Source: Papio anubis
Lineage: Eukaryota > Chordata > Mammalia > Primates > Cercopithecidae
Length of the DNA stretch: 64,000 nucleotides
Reading direction: 5' to 3'
NCBI RefSeq assembly: GCF_008728515.1
Contig: NC_044981.1
Span: 127,694,884-127,758,883 of the forward strand
A model generated the notes under the pieces. It ran no database searches. It had not been told where the DNA came from and saw only the letters and a program-made list of their open reading frames with translations. Within the stretch, counting starts at the first letter, position 1. Each line of letters begins with the position of its first letter. This document shows, in pieces, positions 48,913 through 62,140 of this stretch. The position numbers and the translations under genes are program-made.

Positions 48913-49630
48913 TAACAAAAGAAACACTTGATTGCTGTTGTAGAGCTTTTTATTTTTAATTAAAGTCTTCAGAGGATCACTTTATATTATGGGATTCAAA
49001 TTGTGATTTTTATGAAAATTGTCCTAGGTCAGTTGATTAGTTGATACTTATTTTTGCACTGAATTTTTTTTAAACTATGCCTTCTTTCAGTGATAACTGG
49101 CTTTATTTAAGTTGGTAACCTATACTGAGTATATGTTTACAAAGTGGATATGGAAACTTGATGTTGTGAAATCAGACCTCAGATATTTTTGTTTGAAGCA
49201 TTCAACTTTCTATGTTTTTTATGACAAAGTATTTTTTTCTATGAAATATTTTTGTGCTTTGTTCTTAAACGAAAATGCCAGCATTTGGGATTATTATAGT
49301 TTAGTGTGAAGGTTATTCTTATGTGGCACAGCATAGCTGAGACGTTATATTTTAAAATATGATATAATTCCTAGTTTCATTATTTTTCTGTAGATAAATA
49401 CTAAAATTTTTCTATTAGAAAAATCTTAAAATTCCTGACTTTTGAGAGTACTGTGGAGATTGTTAAAATACATTTTTGATAATAATAAACTGAAAATCTT
49501 TTAAGGGACCATGTAAATATAGAAGTTGGATTAATATGTGAATTATTTTTATACATTTTTAAAAACCATTTGTCCTAAATATACACTTTAAAATAAATGT
49601 ATAAAAAGTGTTTTCAGGTATGGTTGCATG
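48913..49630 (+). other. HBS1L: 3'UTR of the HBS1L short isoform, with poly(A) signals
   Basis: The sequence after the V3 stop is AT-rich and free of interspersed repeats. Candidate poly(A) signals are ATTAAA at 48959-48964, AATAAA at 49484-49489 and AATAAA at 49592-49597. The last is followed by GT/T-rich sequence around 49605-49635, which fits a downstream element, so I place the likely main 3' end near 49610-49625. The UTR would then be about 0.7 kb and would stop just before the CTG-rich microsatellite. Confidence 0.65.
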
Positions 49631-49664
49631 TTCTTTGAATGGAGAATTTTACTAGATGTCTTTA

Positions 49665-49836
49665 GCTGCTGCTGCTGCTGCTGCTTCTGCTTCTGCTGCT
49701 GCTGCTTCTGCTGCTGCTGCTTCTGCTTCTGCTGCTGCTGCTGCTTCTGCTTCTGCTGCTGCTTCTGCTTCTTCTTCATTATTATTATTATTTCTTCTTC
49801 TTTGTTATTATTATTATTTTATTTTATTTTATTTTT
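49665..49836. repeat. Compound CTG/TTC/ATT trinucleotide microsatellite
   Basis: Roughly 110 bases of CTG and TTC triplets in phase, then ATT triplets, then ATTTT units leading into the tail of the Alu at 49837. It lies just past the last V3 poly(A) signal. It does not encode protein in any supported transcript. Confidence 0.95.
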
Positions 49837-50145
49837 TTGAGACAGAGTCTTGCTCTGTCATCCAGGCTGGAGTGCAGTGGTGCGATCTCGGCTTACTGCA
49901 AGCTCCGCCTCTGGGGTCACGCCATTCTCCTGCCTCAGCCTCCCGAGTAGCTGGGATTACAGGCGTCCGCCACCATGCCCGGCTACTTTTTTTTTTTTTA
50001 ATTTAAAAAAAAATTTTTTTTTTTAGTAGAGACAGGATTTCACCGTGTTAGCCAGGATGGTCTCCACCATCTCCTGACCTCGTGATCCGCCTGCCTCGGG
50101 CTCCCAAAGTGCTGGGATTACAGGTGTGAGCCTCCGCGCCCGGCC
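49837..50145 (-). repeat. Alu with an A/T insertion
   Basis: Antisense. The usual GCTAATTTTTGTATTTTTAG region is expanded to a T/A run at 49986-50024. Confidence 0.93.
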
Positions 50146-50153
50146 TGTTCTTA

Positions 50154-50435
50154 CTTTTTTAAGATGGAGTCTTTCTCTGTCGCTAGGCTGGAGTGCAGTG
50201 ACAGTGACACTCACTGCAGCCTCCGCCTCCTGGGTTCAAGCGATTCTCCTGACTCAGCCTCCTGAGTAGCTGGGACTACAGACGTGTGTCACCATGCCCA
50301 GTTAATTTTTGTATTTTTAGTAGAGACGGGGTTTCACCATGTTGGCTAGGATGGTCTTGATCTCTTGACCTTGTGATCCACCCCCTCATCCTCCCAAAGT
50401 GCTGGGATTATAGGCATGAGCCACTGTGCCCGGCC
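50154..50435 (-). repeat. Alu
   Basis: Antisense, separated by eight bases from the previous one in the same orientation. Confidence 0.93.
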
Positions 50436-50585
50436 TAACTTGTTCTTTTCAGTAAGTAATGGAATGTGGAGTTTTCCTTTTTGCTACTGACAGCTGTGTG
50501 CCCCACAGTGACAAAGTTTCAGCAATGGGGGATCAATAAAAGCTTTTCTAATCATTAGAATAAGTATGTAATTAATCCCTTAAAG

Positions 50586-50755
50586 CAGTGGTTCTCAACT
50601 AGCAATCAGAATCACTGGAGGAATTACTTCAGAACACAGACACTGAGGCTTCACTCCGTATATGCTGAAGCAGTCTCTGAGGAATGGCACTTGGGAATGT
50701 GTATTTTCAAAATTATTCCCCAAAATGTGTATTTCTGTTTGAGAATCATTGCCTT
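50586..50755 (+). repeat. MER5A-like DNA transposon
   Basis: Starts CAGTGGTTCTCAACTAGCAA and ends TTTGAGAATCATTGCC, complementary ends as in MER5A. Confidence 0.78.
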
Positions 50756-50949
50756 AAAGGGAGAAATCAGTAGAATGGACTTATTAATGCCAAGAATAAC
50801 ATCTGACTGACCTGAATGAATAATTTCTAGAAATAAGGAATACCAAGGAAAAATGCTACTTAGGAATTATAGCTTTTTGCATAAAATGATGGAGATATTA
50901 TTAGTATTCCTTGCAAAAATATAATACAGTAGTATCTAAAATGTTATTT

Positions 50950-51240
50950 TATTTTTTTGAGACGGAGTCTCACTGTGTTCCCCAGCCTGGAGTGCAGTGG
51001 CATGATCTCGGCTCACTGCAACCTACGCCTCTCAGATTCAAGTGATTCTCCTGTCTCAGCCCCCCAAGTAGCTGGGATTACAGGTGCATGTCACCATGCC
51101 TGGCTAGTTTTTGTATTTTTAGTAGAGATGGGGTTTCACCACATTGGCCAGGCTGATCTCTAACTCCTGACCTCAGGTGATTCGCCCACCTCGGCCTCCC
51201 GAGGTGCTGGGATTACAAGCATGAACCACCACGCCTGGCC
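50950..51240 (-). repeat. Alu
   Basis: Antisense, full length. Confidence 0.94.
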
Positions 51241-53649
51241 AAATATTTTTTTTAATGAAAATAAAAAGGCTGATCTTTTCCCAGTAAATATTTTTTCTCT
51301 GGCAGCTACTTTACTGTACATTTGATAATTTTTTGTGTTACTTTTGTTTCTGTTTATTTTCAGAATGACATTCCAAAATTTTAATCTCTGTGTGATGTTT
51401 TTCAGTATTTCGATGGGAAAAGTTAAGATGGCATTATGCCTTTTTTTTTTTTTTTTTTAAACCAAACACTTCTTGATTTCTTGTGATGTCTTCAGGTTTT
51501 TGTTTTTTAATTGAATATATCAGTGCACCATAATACTAATGGTTAGGAGATCATTTAAATCACAAGCTATATTTTGTGATTGATTTTAAAATTTTAATTA
51601 TCACAATGGTTGAGATTGTTTTTCTAGTCTTGAATCTTGGTCAAACATTTTAGTAACTTTGAATTAGTGTATGACTGAACTAGATGTCTATATTGGCAGT
51701 CTTCAATTTAGGAGTGAATTAATTATAAGAGTTTGTTTGTAACTGATGATAATTATTGATAGGTTAAGTGCTGCACAGGTGGTCCACATTGCACACGAAT
51801 CCCCAAATACTTACGTAATCTATACTGTAGTTGAATAGCAGCACTATTGTGTTACCTTCTTTTATAACAAAGTAATTTTCAAGTGGAAATGCAATACTTC
51901 TAAAGCCATATAGTAGACCTTGTCGGTTGAACTAGGTCTCCATTTGTTGGCTGATTAGGGTTGTAACTACCAGGTATGAGATTCTTTTGGTGGGGAAAAA
52001 AATTATATATTATAGGGTGGTAAGAGATGGCAACGATATCTTAAATAGGTTTCCAGGCTTCCTATTTTCCTTGGCTTGGCTACTGGTCTGTCAGGCATGT
52101 ACACGACAAGTACTTCGCTGTTGACTAAGGGAATGTCACAGTCTCTGAGATTGCAGAGGTGGAACTGAGCAGACCTTTCCACCTTCCACCCTTGGCCATT
52201 GGTCCTTGGTAAAAAGCCAAGTGTCTGCTTGTTCATGAATATGCTCCTTGTGATTGTTGGCACTAAGTGTATATTCTGTACCAGCTGCTGTTTATTGACT
52301 GCTGTCTTAGTAGCTCAGGTATGCTAGGTGTTTTAGTTTACTTTACTTTCCAGTTCAGCTATAAATTTTAAGAGGCAAAGCTGTTTTTATTTGCTTTATG
52401 ATCAAGGGCATTAATAATTTACTTTAGGAATAGAAATAATATTGTAATTATATTCTAAATGATATAAAATACATTAAAAACAATTTTTGCTCTTCACTCT
52501 TTTTGGTTTCTTAAAAGATTTGATGTTGTTCATGGATGGATGTTTTGTCCTTTTGCATTTTAAAGTCTTTAGTTGGCTCTTTTGGATATGATTCTTCTAA
52601 CAATAAATTGCCAAGAACCAGGGTTTCATTTCTGTACAGAGCACTTTTTAAAACTTTTCCTTTTTAAAACCTTTCCTAGTTACTAAACTGGCATTTTAAC
52701 CTCTTTTTCTCCTTTTAGCTTTGAATCTGTCTTTCTTAAACTTGCCTTTTACACTTTTTCTTCTCATATGTAATGATAACTATAGTCAGTGTTTTATATT
52801 TAGTTTTTAGTATTCAGTGGGGGGTCATGTAACTAATTGTCATACCAGGGATAAAACTAATAAGGTGCTCATTTTTTGTAAGTAAAAGAAACCACTGAAG
52901 ATAAAATACAGTTAAAGATAAGAATAATGAGTTCTCTTATGATTATTTCCCTTTTTAAATTGACCCTGAATCTATATGTGGACCATTGCAAATAAACAAG
53001 TATACATTGTATGTTGAGAAAGAACTGTGTATCAACATGTTTTCTCTTTTATGTTCATGCAGGTATATATTTGGTTATAAAGTCAATTTTATAATAGTTC
53101 AGAAATTATTTTATATATAAACAGTAGATTATACATAAATAATGTGGACTAGACAGGGAGGGATTAATATGAATTTCTATACTCGTTTTCCTTTACCTAT
53201 ATATTTATAATGACATAAAGCTCAGTTTATGCAGTTACACAATTTTAATTTTTAGATTGTAAAAAATTTGTCACATTTTGAGTTTGTATATATTTTGTAA
53301 AAGCTACACTGAAAGAAATTAAAATTCTGAGATTTTCCTAAATCAAGTGTAAAAACATGCAATCTATCCATTAGGATTTTATATATAAACTTGATATTTC
53401 TGAATGATCTTTTAATCATTTATGCTGAAAGTACTGTTTTATTTCTATAAACAAATTAAAAAACAAACTACCTGTTTGTGAAAATTTTCTTTTAAGATAT
53501 TTGGCATTTAGAATTCTTGCTTTCCATGGGGTAAAATTTTATATATTCTTTTTACTATTTAGGACTCACCTAGAAATACTATATAAGTATAGGTTGTGAT
53601 GAATATTGGCGATGTAATTGCAGAGATGACAGTGGAAGGCAAAGGAAAT

Positions 53650-53787
53650 GATGAGCTGGGTATGGTGGTGGCATGCACCTGTAGTCCGAGCTGTTTGGAA
53701 GGCTGAGGCAGGAGGATTGCCACTTGAGCCCAGAAGTTCAAGTTCAGCCTGGGCAGTGTGGTGAGACCCTGTCTCAAAAAAAAAAAG
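53650..53787 (+). repeat. Alu-monomer-like fragment
   Basis: Sense. Begins GAGCTGGGTATGGTGGTGGC and ends in an 11-A tail. It lacks the second arm. Confidence 0.78.
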
Positions 53788-54201
53788 AAGTGATAAAATG
53801 CGTATTTATTTCTGAAATTGGCAGGCCTGATATCTACTGGATGCGTGAAGAAAAGCGTTTTAGATGAAAGATATAACCCAAGATGAACAAAGATAGTATT
53901 CTTACGTCAAAGGGGAGGGGGATATATGCACACTTCAGCACATGATTATCTTTATTACGGTGTGGCATATTATACCCTTCAAAGCTGACATCTTTGTCTT
54001 CCTCATCTAAGGTGCCACCTTCTCTTCTGTTTCCCGTCTTTGTTATTACTATCACCATCTAGTTAACCAAAACCAGGAACCTAGTATCATCCTTGGTTCA
54101 TCTCTCTTCACCTGCCACTCATAATTGATTACCATTCCTGTTATTCCCACCTTATAAATAAGTAAATATATGTGTGTGTGCATGTAATATGCATACATAT
54201 A

Positions 54202-54842
54202 TAGTCGACTCTTGTTATTTACAGTAGTTATGTTTTATAGTCACTACAAACACTGAAATAATGAATACTGAACCATTGCTCCTACAAGAAATACAGGGGT
54301 AGGTTCCTGTGAGCCTCTCATAACATTTTCATCAATCAGTGAATACATAACATTGTTTTATATGTGTCTCTATTTAAAGACACCTTATTTAATGGATGTG
54401 TATAGCATGGATTCATTAACACCGAACTCAGGCCAACAGCACTGTAACTCATGCGTTATCTCCTTATCTAACATCGTTTATTTGTTAGGCACATCCTAGC
54501 CTTCTTGTGTTTAGAATACTAAGCACTACACTTACAGGCCATTTTAAAAATTATCAACAAAAAGCACAAAATTACCAACAAAAAGTATAAAACTGGAAAA
54601 AAATGTAACACTAGGTAGACCATGAAAAGGACATTTGTTTACAGTATGAGAGCTGTCACAGGAAGGCCGACTGTCACCTTCCTCACCTCACCTGGGAACT
54701 TGCATGTTGGATGATTTTTTTGCTGCTCTGCACATGTCCACAAGTGAGTGCAAAAGTGAGTAGTGATTTTGGGATTACAAGTAAATTTGTTGTGATTAGA
54801 TGAATTCACAATGTGGAACCTGTGAATAATGAGAATCAACTG
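54202..54842. mobile_element. DNA transposon (non-autonomous) with terminal inverted repeats
   Basis: Left end AGTCGACTCTTGTTATT (from 54203) and right end AATAATGAGAATCAACT are inverted copies of one another with a few mismatches. TA dinucleotides abut both ends, as for Tc1/mariner-type elements. No transposase frame survives. The family is not named here. Confidence 0.7.
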
Positions 54843-55639
54843 TACATTTTTTGGCCCACTACTCTTTCTTGTTATTTTTCCTCTTCATTATTTTCTCCTT
54901 TATTGTTACTTTTCCTCTTTATTGTTACTTTTATTTTTATTATTTTATTTCCTGTTACTTTTCCTTTTACAGGCCATTAGCTTTTAGCAGAATTACCTAA
55001 ACATCTAACTGGTTTCTTGACTTTTCAGTTTATTTTGGCCAGAATAAGTTTTCTAAACTAAAGATCTAATTTTCTCTCTCCCTATCTAAATCCTTTTATT
55101 TCCTGAGCCGCTTTATGAACTCATTTCTGTTTTGTACCTATTTACCCAAACCTCCCCAAGAACACCTACCTGAGTTTCCTCTGCTTCTATAGTGCTTGCC
55201 TTTTTTCTCTCCCCCTTCCCTCCTGGCTAATCGCTGTTTGAATGGTAGTTTCGATATCACTTTACTCTCAATCATGGGGTAGGGGAACTTTCATATGCAC
55301 CCGTAGTTCACTGTTCTGCCTTTATTACCACCCCATGTGAAGTCATAATTCCTCTCTCACACATGCATAGACTTTCTGTTGTAACTCTGCTTTATTCTTA
55401 ACAGCACTTATATCCTTTGACACTGTGTTTGTTGTATATACACTTGTTTTTGTTATGTTTTCTCTCTGCTCTCCCTCCACCCCCCTTCCACGTAAGTCCT
55501 ACAAATATAGGAATTTTGTGTATTCACTGCTGTATTCCCAACTCAGAATATGTCTGGCACATAAACATAGGCAAGGATTTTAAGTAAAAATTGAGTCTGT
55601 CTCCTAATATGGTCCCACAATCTAGTTCCTTAGAGGAAG

Positions 55640-56400
55640 CCACTGTAAATACACTGTTTCTTCTTTATTCTTCCAAAGGTTTCACTAGCATGTTACACAT
55701 GTGTGAATGTACGGATACATTTTTATACAAATGGAGAATATACTGTAACACTTGCATATGTATCACTTAAAGCATTTTGCAGAACTTTCTTTACTGCCAT
55801 ATACAGATCAATCTCATTTAACAGCTACCTAGAATTCTGTAATATGATTATACCATAATTTATTTAAACAGCCTCTGTTAATGAACATTTTAAGCGTTCC
55901 AGTTATTGCTGATAATAAATGAACATCCTACATTTCTAGAAATTGAGCTGATACACTTGAAAGTTTTGGATAGATATTGCCTAATTGCTCTTGATAGAAA
56001 TTGATTTCCCTCCCACTAGTTTATGAGCATTTCTGCCCAAATTCTTATAGATAGGGGTATTATTCCTTTTGGTATTATACCAACCTGATAATTGGAAAAT
56101 ATTTTTTTCATTTATTTATATTTCTTATCTATAAAGCTATATTTTTCTCCCTGTCTACTCTTAATCTGCCCACTTTTCTGCTGGTTTATCTCTCGTTTCA
56201 TGATTTTTAGGATGTGTGTGTCTGTATGTGTGTATGTGTATGTATATGTGTGGATCCATATGTACACATACATATGTGCATATTTATATACTAAGGAAAT
56301 TAGTCATAAAAATTGTTATATGCATGGAAAACACTTTCTGACTTCTAGTTTGTCAGGTCATTTTTTTAGAAGATAGATTTTGAACTTTTATATATTCAGA
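55640..56400 (-). repeat. Old L1 3' end, antisense
   Basis: TACAAATGGAGAATATACTG, then TTATACCATAATTTATTTAA, then TAGATATTGCCTAATTGCTC follow the antisense order of old L1 3' ends. Confidence 0.6.
56208..56290. repeat. TG/TA-rich microsatellite
   Basis: GTGTGTATGTGTATGTATAT and related words. Confidence 0.75.
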
Positions 56401-56889
56401 TTTATTAGCCTTTTTTCTTAGGGTTTTGGAAAGTTATGCTCCACTGTGACAAGATAATTTTTAAAAAAGTGTCCTTGTTTTTTCTAATACATTTGTCAGA
56501 TTCATTGTTTTACAGTTGGATCTTTGATTTAGCTGATATTAAGGGCTAACATAGGAATCCCATTTCTCCACCATCTTTTCTCTGTGTGGAAAGATGGATT
56601 TATCGTAGTATCTTTTTAAATTACTATAGCTTTTTAGTACCTGTTTTAATATTTGGTAGGCTGTCTTGTTTTTTTCACTCCTTATTGTAGTTTTCCTGAG
56701 TTATCTCACATGCCTCTTTTTCCCATATGAGCCTTAGAAACAGCTTGTCTCGTTACTAAAAAAAGAAGAAAATCCAGCTGTAATTTTTATTGTTGTATTT
56801 AATGCTAGCAAGAGATTTCTGAAGGAAAAAAATACTGTCTCCAGAGTTGCCAAAGGTTAGATAACGTTAGACATTATTATTATCTTAGT

Positions 56890-57560
56890 AGATTTTCTAG
56901 TATTGTTCTAGTCTTATGATGTAGAACCATCTCCAGTTGGTCATGGTGGATTTTTCTTTTAATGTGATGGATTTTATTTGCTAACATTTTATTTAAGATG
57001 ATTTCATCTATTCATAAAATTACTTGAAATTGTGTGTATGTGTATGCTCTTTGGATATTGTTTTTTCTTGTGATGGTTTTACAAAAAATTTAGAATGATT
57101 TTGTCTTCAAATAATTCAGTAGCATTGAAATGATATGTTTTATGATAGGATTTATCTTTTCGAAGATTCTGGGATCAGTTTTGAAAGTTTTAATTTTCTT
57201 AGAAAAATATCCATTTCATCCAAGGTGACAAATGTGTTTGTTGTGCATTGTACCAAACATTGTCTTATTCTTTTAGATTTTTCTACGTCTGTAGTTACTT
57301 CTCTATTCTCATTTTCAGTATGGTTTTCTCTCCTCTAGTCTCCCCTTTCTCTCTGCCCAGCATTTTTTTTTTTTAATTACCTTGCAATTTATTTTGTTTT
57401 TTCTTCCCTAAATTTTAGTTCCTAGATCTGTAATTAGTTCTCCTGGTTTAATTCATTACTTTGTAAGTTTGTGTATGACTTAATGTATTTTCCTTATGTT
57501 TTTTGCTTTTTATTTCCTATCCTTCTGAGTAGAATATTTAACATATATGCATTTTTAATT
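56890..57560 (-). repeat. L1 fragment, antisense
   Basis: TTTTATTTGCTAACATTTTA and TCTTGTGATGGTTTTAC correspond to the antisense of L1 ORF2. Confidence 0.6.
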
Positions 57561-57578
57561 CATCTTAAAAGTTTTTAT

Positions 57579-57867
57579 GGCCAGGCACAGTGGCTCATGC
57601 CTGTATTCCCAGCACTTAGGAGGCCGAGGTAGGTGAATTGCTTGAGCTCAGGAGTTCAAGACCAGCCTGGGCAACAGCCGTCTCTACCAAAAATACAAAA
57701 AAATTAGCTGGGCGTGGTGGCACACATCTGTGATCCCAGCTACTTGGGAGGCTGAGGTGGGAGGATTGGTTGAGCCTGGGGACAGAGGTTGCAGTGAGCC
57801 GAGATTGTGCTAATGCACTCCAGCCTGGGTGACAGAGTGAGACTGTCTCAAAAAAAAAAAAAAAAAA
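57579..57867 (+). repeat. Alu
   Basis: Sense. The left flank AGTTTTTAT reappears right of the tail. Confidence 0.94.
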
Positions 57868-58429
57868 GTTAGTTTTTATTTATGGAATTTCTAACAGAAA
57901 AATGCAGAAAATAATGTAACAAATACTCATGGAACTAGCACTTGGTTTTAACAAGCTAACATTTTGCCACGTAAATTTCAGATCTCTGTTTAAATAAACT
58001 GTTAGATTAGAATCTAGCCTCATCCTTTGCTTGTTCCTTTCTAATATTTTAAAGTTGATATGCATAATTCTTACTTTATTCTTATTTAATTGTATCTCTG
58101 TAGTCATTATTTTTCCTATGAATACTACATTTGCGGTGGCTTGTGGGTTCTTTTCGAGTTACTGTTATTTTCCGGATAATCAACAATTTTAATTTTCATT
58201 TCCTTTTTAAGCCAAGAGTCCAAGAGAGTTTTAGAATTTTGGTTGTTGGGGAGTTTTGTTATTTTTGTTATGATTACTGGTTTTATTATACTGTTTATCA
58301 GAGTATCTGGTCTGTACTCTGTTTATTGAGTTTGTCTTTGCGACCTAATGTATTTCATAGGCATTTGTCTACAACACTGTTCTGTTTGCAGAATATAAAA
58401 TACGATAATTTTCTGTTAGCTTATTTTTC

Positions 58430-58725
58430 TTTTTTTTTTTCTTGAGATGGAGTCTCACTCTGTCGCCCAGGCCTGAGTGCAGTGGCACCATCTCGGCTCA
58501 CTGCAACCTCTGCCTCCTGGGTTCAAGCTATTCTCAGGCCTTAGTCTCCCGAATAGCTGGGATTACAGGTGCCTGCAATCACACCTGGCTAATTTTTGTA
58601 ATTTTAGTAGAGATGGGGTCTTGCCATATTACCTATGCTGGTCTTGAACTCCTGGGCCCAAGCCATCTACCCATCTTGGCCTCCCAAAGTGCTAGGATTA
58701 CAGGCGTGAGCCACTGCACCCGGCC
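58430..58725 (-). repeat. Alu
   Basis: Antisense, full length. Confidence 0.94.
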
Positions 58726-58799
58726 TGTTCATTATTCTTATAATCTGTTTTTTTTGTTTTTTGTTTTGATTGGCGATAGGCTGAGAGTGGTAAGTTAAT

Positions 58800-59470
58800 A
58801 TATAACACTCTTGCATTTTTATTTCATATTGCCTGGAGAGTTTACTCTGTACAATTTGATATACAAAGATACATGATCTTTCTATGGATTTGAATTTATC
58901 ATTAAATTTCCCTTTTTGCTAGTTTTTTGCTTTTTGCCTTAAATTCAGTTTAGCATTAATATCATGATTGCTGCTTTCTCTTAAGTTTTATTTGTCCCTT
59001 CTTGTGCTTTCAATGTTTTGAGTCGCTTAGGTTTAGTTGTATCTCCTGTATTTATATACTTGGGTTTGGATAGAGAGTCTTTGTTTTAATAGATGGGTTC
59101 TTCTCATTTATGTTATTAATAGACCAGATAATAATGTCTGTCATTTTTTAAAAAGTTGTTGTCTTTTATATTTACATATTTTGATATGATTTGTGTTTGT
59201 TTTTATCTTTGTGTATTCTATGATAACTTGGAAATTTTATAGTTCATTTTTATCATGTAATAACATACTTTATCTTTTTAACTTCACTAACTTTAAAGAA
59301 TGTATATTGATCTCTCACTGTTAAAAATGGAGATGTGAACATTTACAATTCACCCCTTTTCCGTTTCTCATTAATTGTGTTAATATTTTAAATTCTTAGG
59401 TAAGGTGTTCTCCTTTACACCTTTACTGAATTTATTAGCTTTTAAACAATTTTTTAAAACAATTTATTAA
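58800..59470 (-). repeat. Possible L1 fragment
   Basis: Phrases such as TGATTGCTGCTTTCTCTTAA and CCAGATAATAATGTCTGTCA resemble antisense ORF2 sequence. Weak support. Confidence 0.4.
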
Positions 59471-59999
59471 ACAGTTTTTAAAAACAGTTTATTAGTTATT
59501 TTAAAAGTGATTTTGTGACCTATATTTGCATGACAAATGGAAAATAATAGTTTAGCATTACTCTTTCCTGGAGGAATTTGCAGCTGCTGCTCTACTGTTT
59601 TCTGTTGTTGCATGTTGCTAACTAGCTACCTCGATTCTGCCACCTCTAGTGTGGCTTTTATTTCTGCAGGAGTTTCCCACCCTCCCTCTGTTCTTCTTCT
59701 GAGCCCTGCTGGCTTACTTTTCCATTTGTCCTCCTATTTGTTTTTATCATCTTAATTTTATCCTCTGTGTCTTTCTTTTAAGCTCTTGTGTCAGATACTG
59801 TATTTTCTTTGCTATATTTGATATCATAAAACTTTAAAAACCCTTTTTCTTTTTACACTCAACTGTTACATATTCTTCATCTGCCTTTTGTTTTCCTCCA
59901 TATTTATTCTTAGAGTATTTACCGATAGCTTCTATGTCATGCCCTCTTTGAATATTTGAAAAGGGAGGGATTTCTTTTTTGACAGCATTTTATAAAGAA

Positions 60000-60640
60000 T
60001 AATGGGAGGGGTGTGGTGACTGAGCTCGGACCACCTCGTACTCTTGAACTTGCTGTTTATCCTTAGGTCATGTTGCAGCAGTTTTCTCAGCAGTGTCAAT
60101 TTTCTCTCTTTGAGGCAAAACAGAAACAGTGAAAGGCTAAGTGAAATTCTCTTTCGAAGGTTTTTGTGATTTCCTTGTCCTTGGCGTGGATGGGTTCTGA
60201 GATTCTTCCTTAGCCTTCACTGTTGCTATTTTCCTTGTTGGGTCCTTCAGAGGTATGTTTCCAACTTTGGAGAACTCTGGCTTCTGGACAGCATCTGGAG
60301 TCCTATGTTTCTGATGTACACTGAGTTTGATCCACATTTCTGTTTGGTAAGATGTTCTTCATAGTTTGTGCTTTGGTATTATGACTGTTTCCTACTTTTT
60401 TGAAAATGCAGTATTCTGCTTTTCTTGCTCTCTCTCTCTCGGGAAAATGGGATGGGTGTCTTTTGGAAGAAGAGTGGGATAGAAACATCTTTCCTTTGGC
60501 TCTTGAAGTGGATGTATTTTTCCAAGGGCACTTGTTAGATTAGATACCCCCTTTTTAACTGTGAAACTAGACCGATCTGAGAGGCTTGTGATAATTTCTT
60601 TCTCGGTGTGTGATACAACAGGCCTTGTCCTAAAGATTTA
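60000..60640 (-). pseudogene. Possible processed pseudogene, parent unknown
   Basis: On the minus strand, coding-like text rich in Lys, Ser, Thr and Pro can be followed through several frames: one frame from about 60488 to 60303 and another from 60337 to 60137, overlapping with a shift, and similar text above 60490. The composition (many K, S/T-P pairs) looks like a nuclear or chromatin-associated protein. I do not recognise the parent gene. It has no start, carries frameshifts and in-frame stops, and I see no clear T-tract marking a reverse-transcribed tail. It could equally be chance open sequence. Confidence 0.3.
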
Positions 60641-61148
60641 GGAGCTTATGTATAATAGCTCCAGTATCACGTCAACTTGATACCACTAAACATTCCCCTA
60701 AAAGATTACTAAAAAGATAAACTAAAAAGATTTCTCTTTTTTCCCCCAGAGAAATTTTCAGTATTTTAATATATCTATAGTTTTAGAATGTTAACTTCCT
60801 AGTATTTACATAAAATTAGCCTCTTCTGGTAATAAGTTAGAACTAACTTCTAAAATAATATATTACATGTTAACGTATCTTAATTTAGACAATATTTTAG
60901 TTCATTTTGTTAACAGCAAATACATATAACCTTAGAGTGTTATTTTATAATTGTGTTATACATTCCCATGAATGAACTGCTAAAAAAGCATATATTTGGG
61001 GAATAAAATTGTGGAATAATCTTAATTTTCTGATGTTATTTTCCTTGCCACCTTAAATCTACCAAGAAAAAAAAACACCCCCAAGAATATGAAACTGAGT
61101 AACACAAAGTCTTCCACAGGAAAATTCAGAAATTAAAATTCATACATC

Positions 61149-61446
61149 TTTTTTTTGGGGGGGGGGAAACAGAGTCTCGCTGTGTCACCCAGGCTGGAGT
61201 GCAGTGGCGCGATCTTGGCTCACTGCAAGCTCCGTCTCCCGGGTTCACGCCATTCTCCTGCCTCAGCCTCCCGAGTAGCTGGGACTACAGGCACCCTCCA
61301 CCATGCCTGGCTAATTTTTTGTATTTTTAGTAGAGACAGGGTTTCACCGTGTTAGTCAGGATGGTCTCGATCTCCTGACCTCGTGATCCGCCTGCCTTGG
61401 CCTCCCAAAGTGCTGGGATTACAGGCGTGAGCCACTGCTCCTGGCC
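61149..61446 (-). repeat. Alu
   Basis: Antisense, Y-like, with a G-rich start (ten Gs at 61157-61166). Confidence 0.95.
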
Positions 61447-62140
61447 CATCATTATTGTTTTAAAGGATCCTCTTCTCAGAAAAATATTATTTATGGATTA
61501 AAATTTTATAATTAGTCAACTGGAAGATAGTTTTCAACAGAGTAGATATTATGTGAAGTGAGGTTTCACTCTTACGATTCCTATTGAGGCTTTTTCTACC
61601 ACTGGATTAATTTTATTTCATTGAAAAAATAATATTAAAAAAAAGTGAGCATTGAGAAAAATAGTTGGTCTAAAAATCTGGAAAAACTATCATGTATAAT
61701 TTAAATTGGCCATTTTTCACAGTTTTCAAAATTGATATTTCCATTGCTTCACAAATAAAGTAGCTGATAAATGTTTATACTAATCACATCATTAAGATAA
61801 TTGATTATTGAAAAGTATTTGCTTGGTTTGAAGAAATAAATGTATAATTGAGCTACTATTGACAAGGTGTGCTTTAAGTAATAGTGGTTTACCTATACTG
61901 GTTAGAAACCTATTATATATCATTTTCCTTTTCTCTTGAATTTTATCTAGTTTTCCCTTCAAGTAAAACTTTTGTTTAGAAAGTAAAGCCTACTTTTATA
62001 TGATGAGGTTATATTCTTTCTAGCATTGTTTTGCCATTTTCATAGTGTTAATCTGTTAAACTTTACATAGTATATCTGTATATGAGTATCTTTAATATTA
62101 TTTATAACTCAGGTGATGATTGTCATACTTTTGGTTCTTA

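Noticed and set aside
49656..50006. Frames encoding runs of Ala/Ser or Cys/Phe
   Set aside because: They are the CTG/TTC microsatellite running into an antisense Alu. There is no transcript or start to support a protein.
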